DNA of 64,000 bases from NCBI RefSeq assembly GCF_000378245.1, contig NZ_KB899496.1, positions 248,001-312,000 of the forward strand. The letters run 5' to 3'. The stretch comes from Aromatoleum toluclasticum ATCC 700605 (GTDB taxonomy: Bacteria; Pseudomonadota; Gammaproteobacteria; Burkholderiales; Rhodocyclaceae). A program made the position numbers and the translations under genes. Positions 37,596 through 48,304 of the stretch are shown in pieces (the stretch's first letter is position 1; each line of letters starts with the position of its first letter). The notes under the pieces were generated by a model. That model was not told the DNA's origin and ran no database searches. It saw only the letters and a list, made by a program, of their open reading frames with translations.

Positions 37596-38138
37596 CTACC
37601 TGCAGTTCTGGTCGATGTAGCGCTGCGAGTTCTCGATCTCGGCCGTGCGTGCGGCATCGTCCATGAGTTCGCGCTGACCTTCGCTGTTGAAGCGCGTGAT
37701 GCGGCGGCTGTTCTTGAGCCCCGCGATCTGGCTGCGGGCCTGCTCGCAGCTACGGGCGACTTCGGCCGCCCGCTGGCGCTCCTTTTCCGCCTTGGCTTCG
37801 GCCTCTGCCGTGGCCACTTTGCGCTGGCGGAATTCGGTTTCCTTTTCCGCCATCGTCTTGGGTTTGGACGGATCAGCCTTTGCCCCCGCCGGTTTGCCGG
37901 CCGCGGCGCCGTCGGTCGCGGGTTTCTGCTCGGCCGCGTCGCCGGATTGATCCGGTGCGACTTCATCCCTCATCGGCACCTTGGCCCGGCTCGCGGGTTT
38001 GACAGCTTTCACGGCTCCGGTCGGAGGAGGCGTGTCGGAGTAGTTGATCCGTCCCTGCGCGTCGCGCCACTGGTACACCTGAGCCGCTGCGGGCAGTGCA
38101 AGGGTCAGGCTCAAGACGAGCAGGCTAAGGCGACGCAT
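37596..38138 (-). CDS. DUF4124 domain exported protein
   Basis: Exported protein of 180 aa with a clear signal peptide (MRRLSLLVLSLTLALPAAAQ). A DUF4124 domain follows directly (VYQWRDAQGRINYSDTPPP). Next comes a low-complexity Pro/Ala/Lys segment (about 45-95) and a charged helical segment (EFRQRKVATAEAEAKAEKER) that looks like a coiled coil. It ends in IDQNCR with one Cys paired with SCEQARSQ. No function is known for this family. It is divergent from guaB. Confidence 0.85.
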   Translation of the reverse strand: MRRLSLLVLSLTLALPAAAQVYQWRDAQGRINYSDTPPPTGAVKAVKPASRAKVPMRDEVAPDQSGDAAEQKPATDGAAAGKPAGAKADPSKPKTMAEKETEFRQRKVATAEAEAKAEKERQRAAEVARSCEQARSQIAGLKNSRRITRFNSEGQRELMDDAARTAEIENSQRYIDQNCR

Positions 38139-38155
38139 CGGACGGGCTCCATTGA

Positions 38156-39682
<1,527 letters not shown>

Positions 39683-39697
39683 TTCCTCGCTGACCTA

Positions 39698-39732
39698 AAA
39701 GGCGGCCCCCGGTGGGCCGCCTTTCCTTTTTT
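39698..39732 (+). terminator. Intrinsic terminator between guaB and guaA
   Basis: Perfect 11-bp arms AAAGGCGGCCC / GGGCCGCCTTT (39698-39708, 39714-39724) with a CCGGT loop, followed by CCTTTTTT. Confidence 0.9.
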
Positions 39733-39752
39733 CGTACCCCTGAGACCTCGCC

Positions 39753-41318
39753 ATGGCTCACCAGAATATTCTCATCCTTGATTTCGGTTCCCAAGTCACC
39801 CAGCTCATCGCGCGCCGCATCCGCGAACAGCAGGTGTACTGCGAGATCCATCCGTTCGACGTGACCGACGAGTTTGTGCGCGACTTCGCGCCGGCCGGCG
39901 TGATCCTGTCCGGCGGCCCGAACTCTGTCTATGAGGCGGTGGGCTGGCATGCGCCGCAGGCTGTCTTCGAACTGGGTGTGCCGGTGTTGGGCATCTGCTA
40001 CGGCATGCAGACGATGGCACAGCAACTGGGCGGCAAAGTGGAAAGCTCTGGCAAGCGCGAATTCGGCTACGCCGAGATTCGTGCCCGCGGTCATTCGGAG
40101 CTCTTCCGCGGCATCCAGGACCGGACGAACGACGAGGGTCATGGGCTGCTCGACGTCTGGATGAGCCACGGCGACAAGGTCACCGAGATGCCCCCGGGCT
40201 TCAAGGTGATCGCGAGCAACGAATCCTGCCCGATCGCGGCGATCGCCGACGAATCGCGCAAGTTCTACGCCGTGCAGTTCCATCCGGAAGTCACGCACAC
40301 GATCCAGGGCAAGGAGATGATCGCCCGCTTCGTGCACGAGATCTGCGGCTGCGGCCACGACTGGAACATGCCGGACTATGTCGCCGAGGCGATAGCGAAG
40401 GTGCGCGCGCAGGTCGGCAAGGAGGAGGTGATCCTCGGCCTGTCCGGCGGCGTCGATTCGTCGGTGGTCGCGGCGCTGCTGCATCGCGCGATCGGCGATC
40501 AGCTGACCTGCGTGTTCGTCGACAACGGCCTGCTGCGCCTGAACGAGGCCGAGCAGGTGATGCAGACCTTCGCCCGCAATCTAGGCGTCAAGGTGATCCA
40601 TGTCGACGCGACCGAACAGTTCATGGGCCACCTCAAAGGGGTCTCCGATCCTGAGCAGAAACGCAAGATCATCGGCCGTGAGTTTGTCGAGGTGTTCCAG
40701 GCCGAAGCGCAGAAGCTGCCGAATGCGAAGTGGTTGGCGCAGGGGACGATCTACCCGGACGTGATCGAGTCGGCCGGTTCGAAGACCGGCAAGGCGCACA
40801 CGATCAAGAGCCACCACAACGTGGGCGGGCTGCCCGACACGCTGAATCTCAAGCTGCTCGAGCCGCTGCGCGAGCTGTTCAAGGACGAGGTCCGCGAACT
40901 GGGGATCGCGCTGGGCCTGCCGCATGACATGGTTTATCGCCACCCCTTCCCCGGCCCGGGCCTCGGCGTGCGCATCCTCGGCGAGGTGAAGAAGGAATTC
41001 GCCGACCTGCTGCGCCGTGCGGACGCGATCTTCATCGATGAACTGCGCGCGGCCGACTGGTACGACAAGACCAGCCAGGCCTTCGCGGTCTTCCTGCCGG
41101 TGAAGAGTGTCGGCGTGATGGGCGACGGCCGCACCTACGAGTACGTCGTCGCGCTGCGCGCCGTGCAGACGCAGGACTTCATGACGGCGCACTGGGCCGA
41201 GCTGCCGCACAGCCTGCTGGGCAAGGTGTCGAACCGGATCATCAATGAAGTCCGGGGTATCAACCGTGTCGTGTATGACATCTCAGGGAAGCCGCCTGCG
41301 ACCATCGAGTGGGAGTGA
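39753..41318 (+). CDS. guaA: GMP synthase (glutamine-hydrolysing)
   Basis: Aminates XMP to GMP. In 521 aa the N-terminal class I amidotransferase has the nucleophile Cys in [10 protein letters not shown] and the His-Glu pair in QFHPEVTHT. The synthetase half has the PP-loop [16 protein letters not shown], and the dimerisation end finishes [17 protein letters not shown], complete and canonical. The 3' end of guaA is a known target for integrating elements, and atypical sequence begins just after the stop here. Confidence 0.98.
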   Translation: MAHQNILILDFGSQVTQLIARRIREQQVYCEIHPFDVTDEFVRDFAPAGVILSGGPNSVYEAVGWHAPQAVFELGVPVLGICYGMQTMAQQLGGKVESSGKREFGYAEIRARGHSELFRGIQDRTNDEGHGLLDVWMSHGDKVTEMPPGFKVIASNESCPIAAIADESRKFYAVQFHPEVTHTIQGKEMIARFVHEICGCGHDWNMPDYVAEAIAKVRAQVGKEEVILGLSGGVDSSVVAALLHRAIGDQLTCVFVDNGLLRLNEAEQVMQTFARNLGVKVIHVDATEQFMGHLKGVSDPEQKRKIIGREFVEVFQAEAQKLPNAKWLAQGTIYPDVIESAGSKTGKAHTIKSHHNVGGLPDTLNLKLLEPLRELFKDEVRELGIALGLPHDMVYRHPFPGPGLGVRILGEVKKEFADLLRRADAIFIDELRAADWYDKTSQAFAVFLPVKSVGVMGDGRTYEYVVALRAVQTQDFMTAHWAELPHSLLGKVSNRIINEVRGINRVVYDISGKPPATIEWE

Positions 41319-41806
41319 TAGCCGTCATCACACAACAATAAAAACAATAACTTAATGCCGTATCGTTGATGATTGGAACGAATTATTAACGAGCAGAAAC
41401 CCCGGCAAGTGCTGGGGTTCCTTGCTTTCTGGACCCTGCCCATCGTCGGCGAACCGGCTCGAACTGACGGTATTCTTAACGGTATACGCCGCTAGGTGTA
41501 AGGGAATTGCTCGTTTACCGTCTATATGCCTATCATATATATGACGGTAAACCAGACCGGTGATCAACGACGGATCAAGCTACTATCGCAGTCGAACCGA
41601 GCAGGCCACGGTTGCCTGACTCAAACAAAACGGCCTCCGCGAAACCCGGGGCAATTCACGGTGCAGGAAGGCAAGATAGAGATCTGCCCCGGCCCCGGCG
41701 GGCGGGGGTGCGAGATCAGGCTGTGGCTACCGCGTAGCACACCGGCGGCGAACGCGACCGACCGTCACCCTTCGTAAGCCTTCACCGGACTCCTGCGAGG
41801 CGGTCT
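41319..41806. other. AT-richer intergenic region after guaA with dyads
   Basis: About 490 bp without a supportable intact gene. It contains a terminator-like hairpin AACCCC-G-GCA-AG-TGC-T-GGGGTT (41398-41419), ending guaA. It also holds a cluster of CGGTA boxes in both orientations (around 41468, 41480, 41516 and 41546), two of which form the inverted repeat GTTTACCGTC / GACGGTAAAC (41513-41522, 41543-41552) around a 20-base AT-rich centre. A possible gene remnant follows at 41655-41777. Base composition is lower in GC than in the flanking genes in 41319-41560. It resembles an attachment or regulatory region left by an element, but no integrase is visible. Confidence 0.5.
41655..41777 (+). 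pseudogene. Possible histidine-kinase C-terminal remnant
   Basis: The open frame here ends in VQEGKIEIC-PGPGGRGCEIR-LWLPRS before its stop. This resembles the last strands of a HATPase sensor-kinase domain (pattern G-x-I-x-I-x-S-x-P-G-x-G-T-x-x-x-L-x-L-P). Nothing upstream in any frame continues into a kinase domain, so it would be a short leftover of a truncated gene. The resemblance is short and could be chance. Confidence 0.3.
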
Positions 41807-43837
41807 TCAATCGACCCCGAGCACGCGCATCATCTCGTGGTCCTCGTGCGACAGGATGTGGCAGTGCCAGACGTAACGCCCCCGCTTGTCGAAGCTAGCC
41901 TTGATGCGCGTTACCTGGCCCGGCAAAGCTGTGACCACGTCCTTGGGTGCGTTCTCCACATAGCCTTCATTCGGTCCGAGGCTCACAGCGGCACCGACAC
42001 TGATGTCGGAGATGGCCGCCACCGCGCCGAGGGCACCATTGTGCTGCAGCACGGATAAGGGCTCACCCTCCGCGAACTCGATTTCGTTGCGCCCTACGAC
42101 CTCGAAGTTGACAAGATGTAGATGCACCGGGTGGGCGTCGCCGGTGAAGTTGTGAATCTCCCACATTTCGGTCACATCGAGGGCCGGCGTCTCGGTCGGC
42201 GGCTGGAACCAGGTGAAGGCGGTTGCGGTGGCGTCGGCATTGACGACGCCGAGCAGGGGTTGAAGGCGACCGAATTCGTCCTTGCCCTCGAACAGCGCAA
42301 CCTTGCGCGTCGCCGTCGGTTCGCCAACCTGCGTGCCGAAACCCAGCTCGCCCGCCGAGTCATTGAAGGCGTGCACATCGAAGCTGTCGGGCACGGCCTG
42401 CTCGAACGACATGGTCACGTCGAAGGCCATGATGCGGTCGGTCTGACGGTCGGGGAATACATCGTCAGGGTCGAACGGCTCACCGAAGTCTCCACCGAAG
42501 GGTGCATCCGCACCGATGTTCTCCATGATGATCCGCTGGCCCGCAAGGTCTGCGAAATCGATTACGACGTCGTAGCGACCGCCGGGCTCAAACACCAGCC
42601 GGTCGATCATGTTGGCTTGGGACGCCAGCCCCTGGTCGGCACCGATCACGTAAAACGGTAGCGGGCTGCCCGCCCCCTCCAGATCGGTGGCCGCCAGCGA
42701 AGCCGCAACTCGGAAGCGGAGGATCAGGAAGCGCGAATCCGAGCCGTTGAGCAGGCGCAGGCGGTAATGGCGCGGCTCCACGTCCGCCTTGGGCCAGATC
42801 TTGCCATTGACTACGATGTGGTCGCCGAAGAACTCGGCAAGCGCGGTCGGGCCGCCGTGCGGAAAGAGTTCGGACGGCAACTCCGCGTCCTCGCCGTCGA
42901 TGAAATCCTCATAGAACGGATCGCCCGGGAAGGCCGGATAGAACAGCTCGCCCCTTCTGGTAAACATGCGATCCTGGACCGCATACGCCAGCTCGTAGGG
43001 AAACGCAGGCAGGCCGAGCGGATTGCGCGGCAGGCCCGTATCCCACTCATCGCGCACAAAGTAGAAGCCCGCAAGCCCGGCATAGACGTTCAGTCGGGTG
43101 ATGCCGAGTGCATGGTCGTGGTACCACAGGCTGCCCGCCCGCACCCTATTGTCGTAGCGGAAGGTATTGGTGAAACCATCGGGAGCGAAGTCCCACTGCG
43201 GGCCCTTGACCTTGCCATCCGGGCTGTAGAAGAACTCCGGGTTGCCGTCGAACTGGTAGTCGCTGTGGCCGCCGTGCAGGTGCGTGATGATGGGCACGCC
43301 ATCGCGCTCGATGCTGAACTGCCGGTAGTCGACGCCATTGACCGAACTGTCGCCGTGCAGCGAATAGCACCAGTGGGTGCTGGTATCGACCGGCAGCAGG
43401 TGCTTCCTGCCCTGAAGCTCGTTTTCCCAGCGCACCACGGTCTCGGCCGCGCCACCCGCAGAGGCACTCATGACCTGGAAAGTCTGCCCGGGCCAGGACA
43501 CGGTATCGGCGCCGTAGCCCCACACCTTGGTCTTCAGCCGCCTGCCGCTGTGCGGATCGACGAGTCCGGTTTCCTGCACGGTCTCCCGCGCGCGCAGGCT
43601 GAAATTGGGTGCCTGGACCGGCCTTCCGTTGCTGTTCAGGTCCTTGAAAAGGAAGGCCGGGTCCAGCGCATTGGGGGCCGATTCGACGAACTTGAATTGC
43701 AGCGCCGGGTCGCTAAGCGCGCCGGCGCCAGACAGCAGTGCATACGCATGCGCGGTACGAAGAAATGGATGAAGCGGGAGCGCAATGCCGGATCCAGCGA
43801 GGGCACAAGTCTTCAGAAAGGAACGACGGGTGAACAT
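41807..43837 (-). CDS. Tat-exported multicopper oxidase
   Basis: Laccase-like copper oxidase of 676 aa (CotA/bilirubin-oxidase sort) that couples oxidation of an organic or metal substrate to oxygen reduction in the periplasm. The start MFTRRSFLKT gives a twin-arginine signal and is preceded by GGAGGT; the longer in-frame start at 43933 lacks this. Copper motifs are complete: HLHGGH (186-191), WYHDHALGITRLN (238-250), HPVHLHLVNFEV, and the C-terminal WHCHILSHEDHEMM with the type 1 Cys, His and Met axial ligand. The substrate cannot be told. It is monocistronic and flanked by non-coding DNA on both sides, with no copper-resistance partner, consistent with acquired DNA next to guaA. Confidence 0.92.
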   Translation of the reverse strand: MFTRRSFLKTCALAGSGIALPLHPFLRTAHAYALLSGAGALSDPALQFKFVESAPNALDPAFLFKDLNSNGRPVQAPNFSLRARETVQETGLVDPHSGRRLKTKVWGYGADTVSWPGQTFQVMSASAGGAAETVVRWENELQGRKHLLPVDTSTHWCYSLHGDSSVNGVDYRQFSIERDGVPIITHLHGGHSDYQFDGNPEFFYSPDGKVKGPQWDFAPDGFTNTFRYDNRVRAGSLWYHDHALGITRLNVYAGLAGFYFVRDEWDTGLPRNPLGLPAFPYELAYAVQDRMFTRRGELFYPAFPGDPFYEDFIDGEDAELPSELFPHGGPTALAEFFGDHIVVNGKIWPKADVEPRHYRLRLLNGSDSRFLILRFRVAASLAATDLEGAGSPLPFYVIGADQGLASQANMIDRLVFEPGGRYDVVIDFADLAGQRIIMENIGADAPFGGDFGEPFDPDDVFPDRQTDRIMAFDVTMSFEQAVPDSFDVHAFNDSAGELGFGTQVGEPTATRKVALFEGKDEFGRLQPLLGVVNADATATAFTWFQPPTETPALDVTEMWEIHNFTGDAHPVHLHLVNFEVVGRNEIEFAEGEPLSVLQHNGALGAVAAISDISVGAAVSLGPNEGYVENAPKDVVTALPGQVTRIKASFDKRGRYVWHCHILSHEDHEMMRVLGVD

Positions 43838-44151
43838 TTCTGACCTCCACGAATCTACGCGCGGCCTGCCGTGCAAGTTGAAGTTTGCGGCCTGTTTCAG
43901 CAGCTGCACTGCCCGGACTTTGCCATTGGTCATGATCCGCGCCGGCTAAGGTGCGCGGCGCGGATCATGTTCTTTTTATAGCGGTATATTGATGGATTCT
44001 GAAATTGCGAGCCACGACTTCTCGGCGCCGGATGTGTCGGGCATGCGGAGTCCCTCGCTGGATATCCGGTTCTGCAGGGCTGCGTATCGCCGCCATGCCG
44101 ATGAATTCAGCTTAGATCACCGTGAGCGCGGCACAAGGCCGCGTCGCGCTG
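43838..44151. other. Intergenic region upstream of the multicopper oxidase
   Basis: About 310 bp. It holds the promoter region of the oxidase (minus strand) and a short AT-rich patch around 43970-43995 (TTCTTTTTATAGCGGTATAT). The only open frame, a 75-76 codon one from about 43989, has no recognisable family, reads into the 3' end of the LysE gene on the opposite strand and is not called. Confidence 0.5.
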
Positions 44152-44784
44152 TCAGTCCTGCGTCGCCGCGAGCTTGGCCCCGAATCCCAGGAGGAGAACC
44201 CCGGTGGCTCCGTCCATGATCTGGCTTACGCGAGGGCGCTCGAGGAGGCTGCGGGCACGGTCTACCATCAGGACGAGCAGTCCCTGCCAGACCATCGCGA
44301 TCGTAAAGTGGATGGCGGCCATCGCAAGCGACTGGATAATTGCCGAGTGGGCAGGGTCGATGAATTGCGGCAGGAAGGCCATGTAAAAAATGATTGGCTT
44401 CGGGTTCAGCACATTCGACAAAAGCCCCTCGCGCAGTGAGGTCATCGCCGGAACGACCCTCGCACCTTGCACCGTAATCCGCATGCCCTGTGCGTGCCAC
44501 GCGGAGCGCAGGCTCTGGATGCCCAGCCACGCGAGATAGGCCGCGCCGGCAATCTTCATCGCGGCAAACAGCGTCGCGGAGCCGAGCAGGATCACCGACA
44601 GCCCCAGCGCGGAGACGGTGGCGTGCGCGAACAGTCCGAGGCAGATGCCGAGGCTGGTAAGCAGTCCGTCGCGCACTCCGCCGCGGGCCGCATTACGCAT
44701 GACCAGCAGTGAATCGACCCCGGGCGACATGGTCAGCGCGGTGATGGCGACGAGGAAGGGCAGCCAGTGGAAATCTTCGAACAT
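44152..44784 (-). CDS. LysE/RhtB family exporter
   Basis: Inner-membrane amino-acid or small-metabolite exporter of 210 aa. Family segments are the N-terminal FLVAITALTMSPGVDSLLVMRNAARGG (read in two halves), GICLGLFAHATVSALGL, GAAYLAWLGIQSLRSA, LSNVLNPKPIIFYMAFLPQF and a final helix GVLLLGFGAKLA. Six membrane helices are expected. The start MFEDFHWLPF is chosen because the upstream in-frame extension enters the SMC gene end. It lies 20 bases downstream of the condensin operon, so it may share its transcript without a functional link. The substrate is unknown. Confidence 0.88.
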   Translation of the reverse strand: MFEDFHWLPFLVAITALTMSPGVDSLLVMRNAARGGVRDGLLTSLGICLGLFAHATVSALGLSVILLGSATLFAAMKIAGAAYLAWLGIQSLRSAWHAQGMRITVQGARVVPAMTSLREGLLSNVLNPKPIIFYMAFLPQFIDPAHSAIIQSLAMAAIHFTIAMVWQGLLVLMVDRARSLLERPRVSQIMDGATGVLLLGFGAKLAATQD

Positions 44785-44804
44785 GCTCGGTATGCGAGGA
44801 TACG

Positions 44805-47597
44805 TTATGCGGTCGCGCGCGCCAGTACGCCGATGGTCGGCGCCCATTCTTCGCCTGGCTTCTTCTTGCGCGTGACGAGCGTCAGCTGGGCCGGGGCGAA
44901 GACGTTGGCGTTGTGGGTCACCGGCGTGGTGATCAGGTACTGGGCGCGCGTGGCACGCAGGAAGGTGCCGACGCGGTCGATGTTGGCGACGTCGAGGTGG
45001 GCGAAGGGTTCATCGATGAAGACGAAGCCGCCGGGGCGCGCGTCGTCCATTAGCAGCGCAATCAGCAGGATGAGGGACTTCATGACTTGCTGGCCGCCGG
45101 AGGCTTCGCCGTCGTTGAGCCCGACCGCGCCCTTGCGGTCGAAGTCGAAGCGGACTTCGAGCCCTGCGTGGCCGAGGGAGAGGTCGTCGTTGCCCAGTGC
45201 CGGGGCAGGGCAATCGACGCCGACGCCCGCGAGTTCGCCGAGCGCCTTGAGGTTCTTGCCGTACTGGCGAACGGTGGCGCGCAGCTTGGCGATGTAGGCG
45301 GTGCGCGCGTCCTCGGTGAGCCGGCGCGCGGTGGCGCAATAGCCCTGGCGCTCGAGGTAGTCGCGTTCGCGCTGGGCGACGTCGGCCTTGAGGCGTTCCG
45401 ACAGGGTGATGACGGTCGGGTCCTTGACCCAGTCGCCCTCGTCGAGGCGCGCGCGCAGGCGGTCGCGCTCGCGGCGTGCGGCGGCGGCGTTTTCGTAGCG
45501 TTCGGCCAGCAGCGCGATTTCGGCCGGGTCGCGCCAGTGCGCCGGCATGCCGCGACGCAGGGATCGCAGGCGCAGGATGCGCTGTGCCTGGGTGTGGCGG
45601 CGCGGTGCGGCACCGGTTTCGAGTTCGGTGATGCGGCCGTCTATGGCGCGCAGTTCGCGGTTGCGGCGGTCGATCTCGATCACGACGCCATTGATGCGGC
45701 CGGCAAGTTCGTCCAGTGCTCCCTGTGTGTCGGCTCGCTGCGCGATGGCGGCGGTGAGCGCGGCGCGGGCGGTGGGCAGGGCGGCTTCCGCCTCGGCGTA
45801 GGTCTCGGCCTTTGCCGCAAGCAGTTGAGCGGATTGCAGGCCGAGCAGGCGCTGGCGCAGCGTGGTGAGCTCTTCGGCAGCCTTGGCGACCCTGGGGCGC
45901 AGGTGCTGGAGCTGGCGATCGAGCCCGTTGATGTCGTCATCGAGCTGCGCGATGCGCGCCTGGCGGGCGAGTTCGCCGAAATGGAATTCGGCGGGGCGGC
46001 CCAGGTGGCGGGCGCCGCGGCGCTCGCGATGGTAGCCGTCGCGGGTGATCCATTCGATCTCGCGCGGAAGATCGCGGGCGGCTTCCACGCTGTCGACGCG
46101 CCGGATGCGGTTGAGCAGGTCGGCGAGCCAGCGCGGGGCGGCAGCGGAGAAGCGCACCACCTCGGCGAGGCTGCGGGCGGCTGCCGGCGGAGCCTCTTCG
46201 CGCTCGGGCACGACGAAGTGGCGGAAGCGTTCGCGTTCGCCGAGCGCCCACGCGGCATGACGGTCGGACTCGCGCTCGAGCAGGATCACGTGCCGATAGG
46301 GGCGCAGCACGGCTTCGAGCGCGGCCTGCCACGCGGCGTCGGTGACCTCGACGATTTCGGCGAGGCCGCAGTGGCGGATCCCTTCGGCGTCGAGCAGCGC
46401 GCGGAAACGGGCGACCTCGGGATCGGACGGTGGCCCCGAACGGCTCCTGGCATTGCGCAGCGAAGTGGTCTTGTCCTCGAATTCGGCGACGAGCGTGCGT
46501 TCCCGCGCTTTGAGTTCGCGCAGCGCGGCTTCGGCCGCTTCGTGCTGCGTTTCGAGTGCGACGGCGTCGGCGCCGTGCTCGGCGGCGAGCTGAGTACGCA
46601 GGTTGTCGCGTTCGGTGATGAGTTTCTCGAAATCGCGGACCGTGTCGTGCGCTTGCAGGTGTGCCGCCCCGGCGGCGTCATGCTCGGCGCGAAGCATGTT
46701 GCGGCGGCCTTCCGCCTCGGTCTTTTCGGCCTGGACCTCGTCGAGACGCAGGCGTGCGGCGCGCCGCTCGGCTTGCTTGAGCGCGTATTCGCCACGCTGG
46801 CGACCGAGTTCATTACGTTCGGCGACGACGTCGCGCGCGAGCTCGGCTGCCTCCAGGCGCGGGACGATCTCGGCTTCGAGCGCGTGCGTCTCGTCCGCGA
46901 GCTGCTTCCACTGCAGGTAGTTGTCGGCTTCGAGGCGCCGCCCTTCGGCCTGCGCGCGCAGGCGGTCGAGGTCCAGGCCGAGGTCGTCGAGTTCGCGCTC
47001 GGCGCTCTTCTGTTCCTCGCGTGCGGCCTGGTAGTTGTCGAGCACTTCCTTGTCGCCGAAGACGTCGAAGACGAGTTCGAGCAGCGCGCGCGGGGAGTAT
47101 TCGCACAGCTTGTCGGTATCGCCCTGCTCAAGCGAGAGCACTTTCGCGATCGCGGGCGTGAGCCCGCCCCAGGCGAGGCGATTCTGGTAGTCGCGCAGCC
47201 CGACCCAGTCTTCGGTCTGCTCCAGGACCTCGATCGGCTGGTCGCCGTCGATGATGGCGTAATCGCGTGTCCATTCGCCGCCGGCACGGCGGATGCGGCA
47301 GGCGAGGGTGACTTCGTCGTGCAGGCAGGGGAAGAACGGGCGGCGGCCGGTGGCGCCCGGCTTGTTCGCGACGACGGCGCGGATCCAGGCGAAGCTGCGC
47401 TCGGCGCGGCGCACGTAGCGGCGGAAGTCGCGCTTGCCGGAGCAGCGCAGCGCGAACAGGGTGCGCAGGGCGTCGAGCAGGGTGGTCTTGCCCGAGCCGT
47501 TGGGGCCGACGATGGTGATGATCTGCGCGTCCAGCGGCAGCGTAAACCGGCGCCAGTAGTCCCAGTGGACGAGTTCCAGTTGCTTGATGTGGAACAT
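44805..47597 (-). CDS. SMC-like condensin ATPase (MksB/JetC/MukB type)
   Basis: A 930-aa ABC-type ATPase with SMC layout. The N-terminal head has Walker A GPNGSGKTT (31-39). Two long charged helical arms (about 185-385 and 560-790) flank a hinge-like globular region (about 395-555). The C-terminal head has the signature ASGGQQVMKSL (about 829-839) and Walker B FVFIDEPFAHLD (about 855-866). The length fits the short-armed MksB/JetC class rather than MukB of about 1480 aa. It is last of three overlapping genes after kleisin- and MukE-like genes, so it should form a chromosome- or plasmid-organising condensin. No JetD-type nuclease gene is adjacent, so a complete Wadjet defence system is not supported. 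The start overlaps the upstream stop as TGATG. Confidence 0.85.
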   Translation of the reverse strand: MFHIKQLELVHWDYWRRFTLPLDAQIITIVGPNGSGKTTLLDALRTLFALRCSGKRDFRRYVRRAERSFAWIRAVVANKPGATGRRPFFPCLHDEVTLACRIRRAGGEWTRDYAIIDGDQPIEVLEQTEDWVGLRDYQNRLAWGGLTPAIAKVLSLEQGDTDKLCEYSPRALLELVFDVFGDKEVLDNYQAAREEQKSAERELDDLGLDLDRLRAQAEGRRLEADNYLQWKQLADETHALEAEIVPRLEAAELARDVVAERNELGRQRGEYALKQAERRAARLRLDEVQAEKTEAEGRRNMLRAEHDAAGAAHLQAHDTVRDFEKLITERDNLRTQLAAEHGADAVALETQHEAAEAALRELKARERTLVAEFEDKTTSLRNARSRSGPPSDPEVARFRALLDAEGIRHCGLAEIVEVTDAAWQAALEAVLRPYRHVILLERESDRHAAWALGERERFRHFVVPEREEAPPAAARSLAEVVRFSAAAPRWLADLLNRIRRVDSVEAARDLPREIEWITRDGYHRERRGARHLGRPAEFHFGELARQARIAQLDDDINGLDRQLQHLRPRVAKAAEELTTLRQRLLGLQSAQLLAAKAETYAEAEAALPTARAALTAAIAQRADTQGALDELAGRINGVVIEIDRRNRELRAIDGRITELETGAAPRRHTQAQRILRLRSLRRGMPAHWRDPAEIALLAERYENAAAARRERDRLRARLDEGDWVKDPTVITLSERLKADVAQRERDYLERQGYCATARRLTEDARTAYIAKLRATVRQYGKNLKALGELAGVGVDCPAPALGNDDLSLGHAGLEVRFDFDRKGAVGLNDGEASGGQQVMKSLILLIALLMDDARPGGFVFIDEPFAHLDVANIDRVGTFLRATRAQYLITTPVTHNANVFAPAQLTLVTRKKKPGEEWAPTIGVLARATA

Positions 47598-48304
47598 CAG
47601 GCGTTTTCCTCTTCGTCGTCGACGTCGGGCAGGACTTCGGCCTCCTCGAAGGCGTTGGCTTCGGGAACGGCGTGCCCTGCGTTCTTGAGCACGTCGGCGA
47701 GCGTGCCGTGGATGATGCGGTCGGCGAGCACGCGATAGTCGAGCGCGACATCGAGCAGGGGGCCTTCGTAAAGCACGCCGTTGCGCCGCTCGATGAAGCC
47801 CAGCCGGGCGAGTTTGCCGAGCATGAAATTCTTGACCTTGGTCTTGCCGCCCAGCAGCTGGCCGAAGTCGGTGAGGAGGGAGGCTTCCGAGAGTCCGCCG
47901 GAAACCGCTTCGCCGTGAACGACCGGCTTGTCGGCGCCGAACATGTCACCCTGGCCGTCGTCGGCCAGTTCGCGCCGGGTCACCTGGCGCTCGCGCTTGG
48001 GCAGGATGACGAGCGACCAGATGACGACGAGCAGGGCAATCTCGTCGCGCGTGAGCCCCACGTTGCTCGCCGCGTATTCGCGCCGGGCGCCGAATACCGG
48101 TTCGAACATCTCGGGGGTGAGCACGGCGGCGACGTGGCTGGCGTACGGGTTGTCCTGGATTTGCAGGCCGACGGCTGCGAGGCGGTGGTCGAGTTCGACG
48201 CGGAAGGTCTCGTCGACCAGCGCGCGGCGTACCAGCCGGTCGTTGCGCGGGAGCCAGCGGTGGGCGAGCAGGCGCGCGGTGAGGGTCTTGAGTTCGTGTT
48301 CCAT
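47597..48304 (-). CDS. MukE/MksE/JetB-like condensin subunit
   Basis: A 235-aa protein that I identify by position and shape rather than strong motif. It has an N-terminal helical part (DRLVRRALVDETFRVELDH), a middle winged-helix-like part (LTRDEIALLVVIWSLVILPKRER) typed in two halves, and LGKLARLGFIERRNGVLYEG, which looks like a second winged helix. The acidic C-terminus (VLPDVDDEEENA) is typical. Such subunits bind the kleisin and modulate the SMC ATPase. Both ends overlap neighbours by one base (TGATG), indicating strict translational coupling. Confidence 0.75.
   Translation of the reverse strand: MEHELKTLTARLLAHRWLPRNDRLVRRALVDETFRVELDHRLAAVGLQIQDNPYASHVAAVLTPEMFEPVFGARREYAASNVGLTRDEIALLVVIWSLVILPKRERQVTRRELADDGQGDMFGADKPVVHGEAVSGGLSEASLLTDFGQLLGGKTKVKNFMLGKLARLGFIERRNGVLYEGPLLDVALDYRVLADRIIHGTLADVLKNAGHAVPEANAFEEAEVLPDVDDEEENA

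Noticed and set aside
43989-44219. 76-codon plus-strand frame between the copper oxidase and LysE genes
   Set aside because: No family resemblance, no ribosome binding site, and its 3' part overlaps the LysE gene antisense.
45087-47738. 883-codon plus-strand frame opposite the SMC gene
   Set aside because: Shadow frame of the coiled-coil SMC gene, which has intact ATPase motifs on the minus strand.
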